From: Ceratodon purpureus
Taxonomy: Eukaryota > Streptophyta > Bryopsida > Pseudoditrichales > Ditrichaceae
Direction of reading: 5' to 3'
Length of the DNA stretch: 64,000 nt
Assembly (NCBI GenBank): GCA_014871385.1
Contig: CM026425.1
Location: 12,329,152 to 12,393,151 of the forward strand
Both the position numbers and the translations under genes were made by a program. The notes under the pieces are model-generated. The model saw only the letters and a program-made list of their open reading frames with translations, was not told the origin of the DNA and did no database searches. Numbering within the stretch: position 1 is the first letter of the stretch; every line of letters starts with the position of its first letter. Shown one piece after another: positions 1 to 11,700 of this stretch.

Positions 1-2160
1 ACAACTGATCTTAATTACTGAGCCGTCGGGAAGGGTGAGGCCGTCTATTCCAAAGGAAGCATCATTGAACATGTGGGTTAAGACGTTCGAGAAAAGTAGA
101 TACAAGTAGGGTGCCAAGGGGCACCCTTGGCAAACAGACCTTTGTACCGGGAAAGCTAGAAGCTTTTTACCGTTTACCAGAATTGAGGACTTGGCATGTC
201 TATAGAGCGAAGAGGACCAAAAGACCCACTGATCCAAAAAGCCCAGTTTGCTCATAGCGGCCTCTAAAAAAGTACAGTTCACCCTATCAAATGCCTTTTC
301 AAAGTCAAGAAGGAAGATCACTGTGGCTTGCTTGCTCTCACGAGCATAGTCGATGGCCTTAGAGGTCGGCAGGACATTGTTGAGGATATTTCTCTCTTTG
401 ACAAATGCAATTTGAGTAGGTTGTACATATGTGGGAATGAATGGTTGTAATCTGTTCGCTAAGATTTTGGCAATGAACTTGTAGGTAGCCGTTAGGACCG
501 AAATGGGTCAGAATTAACGGAAAGATGTCAATGGGCCATCTTTCAGAACAAGGGAGGTGTAGCCATATTTGATTGAATTGGATAGTTGGCCTGAGTCAAG
601 AGAGTTTAGAATAAACTATTGGAGATTGACGTCAATCTCTTTCCTAAGTTTCTGTAAAAGTTCTTTAAGAATTGTGACATGGCCACGGGCATTGTCAGAC
701 GGCATATCCTTCAGAGGCGTTCTCTATCTCCTCAAAGGTGATTTTAGACGTCAGGGTTGAGTTAATATTATCCGTGATGAGCCTAGGGACTGAAGCCAGG
801 CATCTATCTTGGGCCTGGAAATAGCTTCAACCACTAGATCATTGGAGTAGAGTCAATCAGTGTAATAACGTTGTATGTAATTATGGATGTCGGCTTCCTT
901 GGTAAAGAAGCGACCTCGTCCATAAGTTCTGAAATATTTGTCTTGTTATGCCTGTCCTTATGGAATTCAAAGAATTCTTTAGAACACTTGTCCCCAACTT
1001 GGATCCATAGTGCCGCCGTGGCGTTCTTAGACGTCTCAAGTTTCTGTTAGCGGATTTCCTCAAGAGCCGCTTGAGCCGAATTCAGCCTCTTCCATGCACT
1101 CAGGTTGTTCTACTCGTGCTCAAGAGCCAACTCAACCGCTTCTACCTCACGGACCTGTTTGGCATAAGTTGCTCTAGTGTCTTTCTTCTGATCGGCTGAG
1201 GTCTAGGCGTTAAGACGTCAAATTTGTTCTAAGGCAACGATCACTCTCATGCCTTTGCTATGATGCCAAGGTAAGACATTGCGTCTTTCCATGCAGTTAC
1301 AAAGGAATCTATAGGTGCGCATTGCTAAGAAGACCTTTGTTGAAAAGAAACGCTTTGGAGTGGATTTTCTCCCAAGTGGAATAGACAGGAAGATACCAGC
1401 ATGGTCGGAGATATAGTCCAAATGGGGCCATGCCCCGTTCCGCCCACCATTTTTTCTGAGCTCAAGGGACGAATAAAATCTATCTAGTCAAGACGAGCAA
1501 CGAGTTGGCTTCTCTCGCTTCTATTTAAACCTCGTAGACCCAATTCTTCTATATTCCGGGGCGTAAAAAGTGTCTTCAACGTCTACATGTAGCCCTCGTC
1601 TTGTCTAGGCCTTGTGCTCCCAGTTGGACATAGTCTTCATGTTGAATCCTTGGCTGCGATCTTCAGCTACCTCCGTCATGTTGAAGTCTCCCGAAACAAT
1701 CCATTCAGCCAAAGGAACTTTTGTTGAACTAAAAGGTTCCAGAGGTTTGTACGAGCTCCGGTAGTTCTTGGGGTGTATATATTTAATATCCCTATACAAA
1801 GGCCTTTGATGTTGAATACAATGTATTGTACACGGCCCTCCACTAAGATTGCAATGTCAACAAGATAGGCTGTTGTTTCCCGAGAGAGGAATATTCGAGT
1901 ACCACCATGGAATTTGTTACCGTTGGCATTGTAGAGTGCATTATTCCATATGCTAGAACCACCCTGATACTTGAGTTGATTCGTTAAGTCTAAATAGTCT
2001 TCCATTGGCTGGTGGTGCTCTTGGAAGACGAGTACCTACGGTTGAAGAACTACTTTCAGCAGAAAATTACGGATGTCACATCCTTCCAGAATTCCTTGTA
2101 CATCCTGACCTAGTGTCTAGATATTCTAGGAAGCTGTGACTTGGTCTATAATAGTCATTT
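1..2160 (-). pseudogene. LINE (L1-like) ORF2 relic: endonuclease and reverse transcriptase, cut by the window edge
   Basis: This is a degenerate non-LTR retrotransposon read on the minus strand. An AP-endonuclease-like segment lies at about 1600-2160, with the motifs NIYTPRTTGARTNLWN and SGDFN. A reverse transcriptase segment lies at about 1-560, with FLLDFEKAFDRVN and, further on, VCQGCPLAPYLYLLFSN. Both motif sets are hallmarks of plant L1-type ORF2. The reading frame is interrupted: stop codons occur just before the PISV block near 500-530, and the endonuclease needs frame changes near 1680-1800. The catalytic YADD region and the 3' end would lie before base 1 and are not visible. No intact product is expected. 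Confidence 0.85.
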
Positions 2161-2219
2161 TGGGTGGAAATCAGGGATTTTGTCCAACAGAATTTGCACT
2201 CTGAGTTCCTCTTAAGAAT

Positions 2220-4440
2220 CGTCTTCGCAATCCAAAGGGTGTTTGCCCTTAAGGTCAAAAGGTGAACTCGGCTTCAGTTTCTTCAATTTGGATCTACACG
2301 GAGACTGTTCCATGTCGTAGAGATGATCTCCTAGGAGTTCTCTCTCGCAAGGCATAAGTGTGTGTGGAAGGGGCTGTGTAAGCTCCCTTTCCCTGCTAAA
2401 ATCAGCATATGTGTCTTTAGAGCCAAGGCGAGGGGAATCCATTTGTGCCTCTCCAGTTTCTGCAGGGGTAAGTCCGCAACTGTAATAGCCACCATAGGCA
2501 CAATAACATAGTGGCTTGCACCCTTGCCGTCCTCTACCCACGTAAAATACCAGGTAGCATCCAACCATTGACGAATTGGATTATGTAAGTTGTGTTTGTT
2601 GATGATGACCTTTCTTAGAGAGAGTGAAGCTTCATTGACGAGCACGAGCTTTGCCTCCTCCTAAGACTAGTTTGCTGGAGATTCAAGGACCGTAAGTTGC
2701 CTCATGGCAACCATGTGTCTGAGAGGGGATTCACTTTTTGACAAGATACAGAAGGCAAAAGCTCATGGATATGGCAGAAGTATGGTGGCCTCTCTTAGAC
2801 GGGTTGTCTATATGCTCAGGCTCTAGTTTGTGCTCCGAAATCCGTCTTGCCATCTTTGGAGCCTAAACGCCATAGGAAACCAAATAGGGGATCCTTGGGA
2901 GTCTTATCGATTCTTCGAATCAGAGTGGATCTTTGCTTTCTATTTTTAATTGGGATTCTGGGAGGTGTCTTGGTTGTTACATTAGGTGGCTGTAACAAGC
3001 CAAATGTGAATACATGGGGAGCAACATGATCCGATAGTCTTGGGAGAGTCTCGTCAGGAATATTGGGATAAATCAAAGAGGGTTGAACATCCCCTGGTGT
3101 GACTTTAGAGCCCGGAGAATGAATGGGCATGGAGGTAGAACCTGATGTTCTTACAACATCCCGGAGGGCAGCCTCTACCTATGCTGTAGAAGGAGGTAGG
3201 GGAATCTCAAGAGGGGCTCTTGGAGGCAAATTCTCCGGGGTAGAATTAACTTCTTTAGATTCCTCCTAGACAAGCTTTGAGCCTCGCGATTGGCTCTGTT
3301 CAAGGGATTGTGCTGCCTGCCGAGTAGCGGGTACATCGTGAACCCCGAGGGTTGAGTTCTAGCGTCGACGAGTGTCGCGGTTCTTTAGGTTTCTGGTATT
3401 TTGAAGAGGTTCGAAAGAATGGTGTCTTTCTGGACGTCACGCTGGAGATTCTTAGAACTTGGACGAGGGGAGCGATCTTGACCCTTTCTGTCACAATTGC
3501 TTCTAGCAGCCGCCTCTAGAACGACCTCGAGCAGGAGGTTGTGAATGACGCTCTTTCGGATTTGACGCGTGACGGGGAGGATCTCTTCTACGAGTTCTCG
3601 ATGGTCTAGGATTAGAATTAGGGCAATTTCTAGATATATGGCCTAATTTACCGCAACAAGTGCATTGGTTTGGGTGACCGGTAACAAGGATCTTGTGCTA
3701 GGTGAAAGAACCGGGAGAGTTGCCTCTCAAACGTATACGCTGAGAGATTATGGAGGCATCTTTGACAAGAACTTTGGCCCGTAAACCAAAGGTCTTTCTG
3801 GCATGGGAGAGAGAATCCTCAAAGAATAAAACCTTGCCGTACTTACTGCTAAGAATTGAGATGCAAGCCTTGTTCCTATAGGGCAAAGCTAGAGCCAAGA
3901 ATTGAGTCCACACAGGGTGCTTTAGAGAAAAGGATGAGGGATTTTCTGGGGAGAAGTTTGGGTTCCATGGGGAAAAAGGTACCTCACGTCCCTCGTAAAA
4001 GAATGCCCTAGATAGAGCATATTGAGCGCCTTCCTCCGTATGGAAGGAGACTTCAAAAAAATTGTTCTCGATTAATGCACAAGCGTTAAAGGAACTATGG
4101 AGATTGGCTTTCGTTCATTCCTTTAGCGCTGGATAACCTGGACTAGATCCTGATAATTGATCTTGGATTGTGAGGTTAGTAGCGGACTGATGAAAAGAAT
4201 CGAAGATTGCGAGTTCTTGGGAAAAAAGAACGTACTTCGGGATCTCTTCGCAAAGCGGCTATGCAGTAAACTTGTTGGAGCAAACCCCAAGGGAGTTGAA
4301 TGCGCATGTGTCCGGCCCTCCATGGATGTATCTCGACTGTCTAAAGGAATAACTCTTTGCTCCAGTGCGGTGACTCCTCGCTCCTTCTCCGCAGCCGATG
4401 AATCTACTACGCGCTCCAGAGTTGATCGAGCCACGTCCCT
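2220..4440 (-). pseudogene. LINE ORF1 relic with CCHC zinc knuckle
   Basis: Upstream of the endonuclease, on the same strand, lies the nucleic-acid-binding ORF1 of the same LINE. At 3626-3675 the minus strand encodes a CCHC knuckle, CTCCGKLGHISRNC (C-X2-C-X4-H-X4-C), followed by an Arg/Ser/Pro-rich basic tail as in plant L1 gag-like proteins. The rest is broken by several stops and frame shifts; the longest open pieces are 103-118 codons. The 5' end of the element is not sharply defined and probably lies near 4440-4640. No target-site duplication was identified. Confidence 0.7.
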
Positions 4441-4790
4441 TGCGACGGGATCAAGAATCGTACTTCCAAGAAAGGCAAGAAAACTCGTAAAGAAAACGTA
4501 GGGGATTTTCTAACACTGGGACGACTACGAAAGAGAAAAAGAGAATCAGATTTTCTAAGAACCTAAAGCATCAAGAGAACAAAAAACGCTATCGCCATCG
4601 CCGCTTCTTGGAGCTCTGCATCGCGCTACCTATCATACCACTAGACCAGATGCCATGTGAGTAGAAAGTGCCACATCATCTAAATTGGATATGCATTCGT
4701 CGTAGTTTTTTATTGCCACATCAAATTTCATCCAACAGAGTTAGAAGGAATTTCTATACATGGATATTCTTTTTGGGAGGGTAATTGTTA

Positions 4791-5084
4791 CTCCCTCCGT
4801 CTCAGAATAATTTGCTCATTTGCTTGAAAGATCTGTCTCAGAAAAATACTCTCATTTGCTAAAAAAGGTTGTCTCCCAATAAATGACAAGTCAAAGGTGT
4901 GCACAAAAAGGACCTTATAAGTTATTGTTGCTTTTTGACTAGGCACCAATTCACCAATTGCGTCAGCATGGTGTCCAAGATGTGGATGTGTCAGCATTAA
5001 AAGCGTGTTACAAAGTGTGGAGAGAACTTGGCCTTAAAACAGCCAAATTAAGCAAATGAGCAAATTATTCTGAGACGGAGGGAA
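4791..5084. mobile_element. Stowaway-like (Tc1/mariner) MITE
   Basis: This 294-bp element begins CTCCCTCCGTCTCAGAATAA and ends with its near-perfect reverse complement, giving inverted repeats of about 35 bp. It is flanked by TA on both sides (4789-4790 and 5085-5086), the target duplication of the Stowaway/mariner superfamily. It has no coding capacity. The CTCCCTCCGT terminus is the known Stowaway signature. Confidence 0.9.
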
Positions 5085-5086
5085 TA

Positions 5087-6170
5087 CTTAATACTAAAAA
5101 ATAATTGTTATAACATATCTAATATTCAAATAGAAGCGTGTTATACTTGCTACTTTAAGTTTTCATTTTATCACATTATTGTATTATATATCATAGTAAG
5201 TCATCTTCATTTTATGTTCTTCTTAGAACGTAGGAAATTTATTGATGGATTGGTTCAACCATTCAAAGGACGTGCTGTTGACTTTTGTTTTATTTTTGTT
5301 GAATTGATGACTACATAAATTATGAATGGATACATTCTTATTTCATTTTATCAAGCCTGCCTTTCAACTTATTATAAAGACTTAGTTTTCAATCTATATC
5401 ATATTAAGAAGTTACTTTTAAAATCACTCACTTTTTCATCAAATATGACTAAACTTCATTTTTTATCTGATAAAGATTGAAACACCTCCTTTATTACCTT
5501 TTCACCAACTTTATTGGAGCACATATCTCAACACAAACATCACTCACCCAAAACAAGATGAGTTTACAAACAACTCTAATACCAAGATGACTTGGGTCTC
5601 TATCCTTTGATACCAAAGAAATACTTTACTGCTTCAGATTTTGGAAACAGCACTGCATTTTACGGAAACAAGCTGGACTCAACAATGTATTCGGTCTTCG
5701 ATAAGCATACAGTATGGTTAAAAGGAATGCAGCACTATTAACACAGGCCAGATTTCCTCTTCTTAGGTCTTTGAATCCCCACGGCATAATTGTGGTTCCA
5801 AAATCTGAGTATATTGGGAGTCCTGAAATGGATTTCCACATTCGCAAAGCAGGGAAAACCGAAGAAGTTGAGACATTGACAAGGCACCAAAAGGGCATCA
5901 CACCAGGCACCCATGTAGCCTCCCAAATATTGTCACAAACAATGTTGAAGGTCTTCACCAAACAGTTTTCGAAGGCTTCTCTGCTCCAAAACCTCCCGGA
6001 GAAGGCCTGCTACAGAATATGTACAATAAATGCTGACAGTAGTTAAGCATGCATTTACTTCCGAAGCATATCTGTGTTTACCACAAAGAATGATCTACTA
6101 GTGGGCACGACTCATGGGGCTCAAGGCCAAAGCTCTCGTAGACGGAAAAACCCTATAACCCATATTCAGA
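5087..6170. other. Intergenic: 3' flank of membrin
   Basis: This AT-rich stretch lies between the Stowaway element and the membrin stop codon. A 111-codon minus-strand frame and a 110-codon plus-strand frame overlap at 5626-6046, but neither resembles a known protein. The 3' UTR of membrin probably lies in 5640-6170. I see no other feature. Confidence 0.5.
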
Positions 6171-7212
6171 TCATCGTAGCCATCTGATGACAAGGATAAG
6201 AATGACAACGGTAACAAGCATGCCCCCGTATGCAATCCTACGATCCACTTTCTGCCGTCTCTCTATCACCCGCAACAATTTGTTACCCATCCCCACAGAA
6301 TTCAGCACATCATATGCCTTGCGTTGTGCTGATTTGAGACGGTCCCTTTGGACTGCATACTGCCCCAAAACAGCCACTCCAGTGGCATAAGCATCCTCCA
6401 ACATACGTGACGAGTTCTTCGCAGATTGCAGTGCCTGCATCTCATCATCATGCACCTGCAAGACAAAATATGTGGTACCGTTAGAACAGAACAAGCAGGA
6501 GTGGACAAAGCTGCAAGCATACCGAGCACGTCTCCTAATCAACAGCGACGACATTTTTTTACACAAATTTGAGCATTATCAGCTAAAACAGAGTGGCTCC
6601 TTGCAATTAGATCGTGACCTAATATGCTCACTGAACACATATTCAAAAAAACATTTAGGGCAAAGCTCCATCGCAGATCACCTGCAATATATGAGCTCCA
6701 TCTCCACGAGTGCGACGAAAAAGCTCCGCCCGCTCCTGCGCTTCAACCTGCCGCCGGTGCTGGTTCAACAAGTACCGATCCAGCCCAGCCTTAAGCGAAT
6801 CAACCTCCTCAGCAATCTGCTCAACCCTCCGCTTCCACAAGTCCCGCTGCCCTTTCGCCAAGATCTGATTCCGCCACATCCTATCCATCTCCCCACCCGA
6901 AACTTGCAACTGCCCGATCTCATTCTTCAGACTCTCCACTAAGTCCGGCGCAGCCGGACCCCCTCCAACCCCCTGCCCACCCCTAAAGCTAGGACTACTG
7001 CTACTACTCGGCTGCTGCCCGGACGACTCCAGCCGCTCCAACCTCGCCAACCCATCCTGCACGATCAGCAACGCCCGCCGCGCTTGGCTGTACAGCTTCT
7101 CCAACGACAACCCCGCTCCTGCTCCTGCTCCCCCTCCCGCTCCCCCTCCCGCTCCCGCTCCCGCTCCTTGAAAGCCATAGCTCCTCCCCACTCGACCCTG
7201 ATCGTCCGACAT
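6171..7212 (-). CDS. MEMB11/MEMB12-like: Membrin, Qb-SNARE of ER-Golgi and intra-Golgi transport (2 exons)
   Basis: Membrin is a tail-anchored Qb-SNARE that pairs with syntaxin-5-type, Bet1-type and Sec22-type SNAREs for vesicle fusion at the early Golgi. Exon 1 is 6682-7212 and exon 2 is 6171-6455; the join is phase 0 with CAG/GT and TGCAG borders, giving about 271 residues. Exon 2 holds the SNARE helix (RLKSAQRKAYDVLNSVG, with the likely zero-layer Gln in VQRDRL), then the conserved LLRVIERRQKVDRRI and a single C-terminal membrane anchor ending IRWLR, as in Arabidopsis membrins. Residues 14-33 are a Gly/Ala run not found in Arabidopsis MEMB11 (about 225 residues). The start is the first in-frame ATG. 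The identification rests on the C-terminal half and is firm. Confidence 0.93.
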
Positions 7213-8766
7213 CGTTGCTCCTCACTTGTGATATTCCATCTAATTGTTCTACTCGTGAGCTGATCGATATCCCAACCCTAATGCTCCGCACGTCTAGCTG
7301 ATTAATGTTGTGTCAACGTGATGATCTGATGAGATCGAGGTGTTCTCCGGAGTGTCTGAATATTGGTGAAGCTGTGAGTGACTTTGAGAGTTGGTTGATT
7401 GAGGTTGAGAGAGTGAGTGACTTTGAGAGTTAGGTTGTGTTGCGTTCTTTGGTGTGTGATTGGGGGTTGGACGTCATGGCCACGTCATGACCGTATGAAA
7501 CTACCTTGAGTTTATTGTGACTTGGGCTCCAAGCTGCCCTTGTCACTTTACTCACACCCTTGGTGTGCCAAACATTGGGAATTTTTTAAAGAAAGTTGAG
7601 TCATTTGTTAAGTCATACAAATATAGATACGGGGAGTTTTGATTGAATATAATCGTCTCTGTTTACTCTGAATAATTTATAGAGATAGGAGAGTTTGGTG
7701 GTCTCTTCGTGTTTAATGTAAAAAGGGCTTGTTGGTCTCTAAATTTAAAGAAAAGTAATTCTGTAAGGATGAAAAGAAACCTAAATTAATTTTCATTGAA
7801 TTTAAAGATTATCAAGTTCTTGTCTGCTTTTTCCAACTAATTTTAGATATATTAATATTACAACAAAATAAATTGTATGTTTTATAGACTCAAAGTGACT
7901 TTATGGAAAACTTTAAAAAGTGGTAACTTAGATTAGTATGCTTAGAAATTAACTACATTCTTTGAATACAAATAAGTCTTCATAATAAATTAGGCCGTGT
8001 GACTTTTTAGATTCGAGAGTATGGTAGTTTCAATTAATGATAATTAAATCATTAAAAGACTTTATATTTCAATGAAAACAAATCTTCTTAAGTAGAATTA
8101 CTTTTACACTTACAGATTCTCCAACGAAAAGATAAATTTTCAGACGTGCATGCAAATACATATTTTCAAGCCTAACATCAATTTTGTCACAATGACACTA
8201 AAATTAATGATTTCGGTCACAGAAGGTTTGATCTCACAGAAAATGACTATTTACATTTATAACAACACTGTTAAGATATTTGTCGTTAAATGACTCTTGG
8301 ACCAATCATTACATTTTTTGTGTCCGATGTTGGTATCGTTAATGTTGCAAAGTACAATGATGTTAGGCAAGGCAATTGGAATTCGAAACGCTGATTATCT
8401 CTCCTGGATCGCTCGTAATTTAATCTTCCTAACATGATTGCAACCAATGTTCGTTGGGTTGCAGTTCGTTGCAATAATTGGTAACTTTATATACAAATCT
8501 GTTAACATAAACCGTAATAGTCATACACTGAGGTTAACGAGTACCTAATGAAGCACCTTTGCTGCATACGGAATCTTTATTCCTGAATGCATAGTTCTCT
8601 CTCAATACGCACAAGCCTAACCTCAGGTTACTAACAATTGCATATACGTCCTACTCCAATGAATGAGCAATAGGTGATAGAATTGTTAGAAGCATTCCAG
8701 GCTTCTTAAGCAAAGAAGAATTGAATCTTTTGCTACATTGCTTTTCAAGAGATTCGGCAAATTATG
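7213..8766. other. Intergenic: membrin 5' region and 3' flank of the ferroportin gene
   Basis: 7213-7480 should hold the membrin promoter and 5' UTR. It contains GAGA/CTCT-rich DNA and a direct repeat of GTGAGTGACTTTGAGAGTT at about 7373 and 7412. From 7560 to 8766 the sequence is AT-rich with no recognisable gene. The ferroportin 3' UTR should begin just below 8767. Confidence 0.5.
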
Positions 8767-11700
8767 TTACACTACGGGCGATGGGACAAGCGTTTGAAGA
8801 CCAAATTGTCTAGCTTTTTCGGAATCGTCGAAATGCGGATCATGGGGAAATAGTCGACGCTGATCGTCAGTTGGGTTAGCCAACCAGTGCCAGTAGATCC
8901 AGGCAGCACCCACCACTGAAGCCATTGATAGAGCTGCCAAACCGCCGAAATATTTCACGTCATTGGCGACAATTGCCACCCCCAACATAACGAGTTCAGC
9001 CAAACTTGCCAACGATACTTCGGTAGTTCCTACGAGATTTGCTTCCTTCGCTGGAATTGCGGTTTGAAAGATTTGGGCATCCACCATGTCATAAGCCCAG
9101 TAGCCCAATCGAGAGACAACCTGCAGGTCAATCATCACGCATATCAGAATTCTGTATACTTAATCTTTTATGAATATTGATATTAACATTTGAAAAATTC
9201 ACGATAAAGGATACAAACTGAAAATTACAGTCTATAGGTATACGATTCGGGATGCACACTGATACTTACAGTCAAGAAAAGAAACAAAATTAGTGACCCT
9301 TGATGTCCAATAGGGTTGCTTAAGTACACCGCGACCGCTACAGCAAGTACCAAGGCTTGGAATATCAAGGAGGCTGCACCTGCCTGCTCGTAACAAAGAC
9401 ACAAAGCAAATCCGTAGATTAGTTAGGATCTCCAAGAATAGTAAGAAACATAAACCTCTGAAATTGCACACATAATCAACCTAATAGGTGAAGGCAAATA
9501 TAGAGAGCAATAGTACCTTCAATACCCCAAGCTTGCTGATCATAGTAGCTGAGAGGAATGTTGCCCCAAATCCCATGAGTGCACACAATCCTCTAAATAG
9601 TCCAACCAATGAAGGATTTACTCCTGCAGATTGAAACAAGATCAGTGAGGTTAAAACAATTAGATCTCTTCCAACAGGATATGCAAACTCATACTGATGC
9701 GAAGCAATAGTAATTACACTCACAGATATAAGTACCTTGTTGTGTAAGATATGTTGTCATCAAACCACCAGGGGCCAAGACTGCATTGAAATAAAGAAGC
9801 ACGTATGCTAGACTAGCAGGTAATACAGGTTGCGCCAGATATTGTTTCCAACCCCGTATAACAGCTTGAAGGCCCCCTTCAACTGCACAGTAAAATATTC
9901 TCGTGCATTAGCAAATCTACGTGTTACTTGAGGTAAATGTAGTTCACTTAAAATCCTTACAGAACAATGAACACATGCTTCTATAAAAATTAGCACGACT
10001 GAATTCATAGAAGGTACTGAATAAATATATGACAAGAGCAAATTGAATGGAACTTTTCGAAGTCAATAGCCCCCACCATCAATTGGTGAAAACACAATAC
10101 TTTCAACTGTACCTGCTTCATCATGCTGTGCATCTGCGCCACTGCCCTTCATCTGGTCCCCAGAGCTCACATGCTTAGGACGCTGTAGCGTTCCCTTGGA
10201 TAATTTATCAGTTCTCTCAACCAGGTTCAGCTGCAGATGTACAAGCAGGTAATCAATTGAAGTGACAAGCCGAAATGGAAGAACAATCATTGTGCTGAAC
10301 TACAGAAACTATTTCCAGAATCAAAAGAGCATTAAGATCTGCTTCGATTCGATGAAGAGAGATTGCGATAATTACCAAAATAGGAAGAGTAATGATCATC
10401 ACTCCTACAGCCAACTTCACGCACAACTTTGGGTCGTACTTAGACAAAAGTAATCCAAATACAAAAGGACCTGCTATCTGCAGAATACAAACAGGGAGAG
10501 TAACACTCAAATAAGTAACAGCGCACACGACATACGGTAGCAAAACAAAACAGCACCGAACGATGAGGACATCGTGTCTACCTCGCACACCAGCTCCACT
10601 CTTCGAAGAATCGCATTCGCATTTGCAAGTGCAATAGGACGATTTGCTCCTGCCAGCTGATAAACAAAAACCAAAACAAAAAATGAGTAACAAAAATGAT
10701 GAACACAATTTGTCAAGCATAATTGCTTTGGTAACCGATATTTTTGTCATAAATACTAAAAATGCATTGTTTGCTGCATTAATTCTGACGGCAGAGATAT
10801 GACTATCAGAGAGTGCATTGCACTTTCTTACTTTATCATGATCAGCAGTCAACAGAAATTACATACCATCCATCATCACAGCAAAATAACACCTTAACTG
10901 AGACCAGTACATATATTGGACTTTCTAATAATAAATCGTACTTACCAATACAACCCAATCCCTCTCAAATGCCACACCAGAAGCTAGACCGGTCAGTCGC
11001 TCCACAGCAGAGGCAGCGACAAGAATCAAAAACCAGGGTTGGAGGAACAAAACGGTGGCTGTAGAAGCAATTGGTGCCGATCCGCTGAGAGCATATATGG
11101 TGACACCTGCGGACGTTAACATGGACAGTGTCTGCAAAAAAATACGAAATAAAGTAAGCAATGCTAATAAGAAAAAGTATAGATCGGTCAGACAAACCTA
11201 AATGTGAGAAGCCTAAATTTCATCTCGGATATAATTCAGATCAAATTAACGGAGAGGTGACGTGCTTAAAGTGGACAGTATGGATAATATTTTTATTTAT
11301 TATTAAATAATTTTGAGCTACCTGCACAAAATTTTCAAAACTTCAATCATTTAAGACAAAAACACCAACCTGCACAACACATAAGCCCTTGAAAGCAACC
11401 ACTCGTGGCATAGAATCCATAAGAGCTCCAACCCAAGGACCTGCTGCAAATATTACAAGCTGCCAAAAATTCACATGACCCGTCAGTATACATTCATACC
11501 ATAATACAACCACGAAGGAAAAGGTTATGGCCCCAAACCTAAAACTGGGAACCTTAATTTGCGTCATTGTCTTAGATGTATTTCTGAGACAATCATCGAA
11601 GATAAGGATCATGTGATGATCATAGTCGTGATCGTATATAATCCAGTCAAAATCTGACAGACAGGTCATTAATTGCAGTTCTTGAGAAGCACTGCAGCTT

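Noticed and set aside
5626-6046. Opposed 111- and 110-codon frames below membrin
   Set aside because: They overlap each other on opposite strands, resemble nothing, and fall in the likely membrin 3' UTR.
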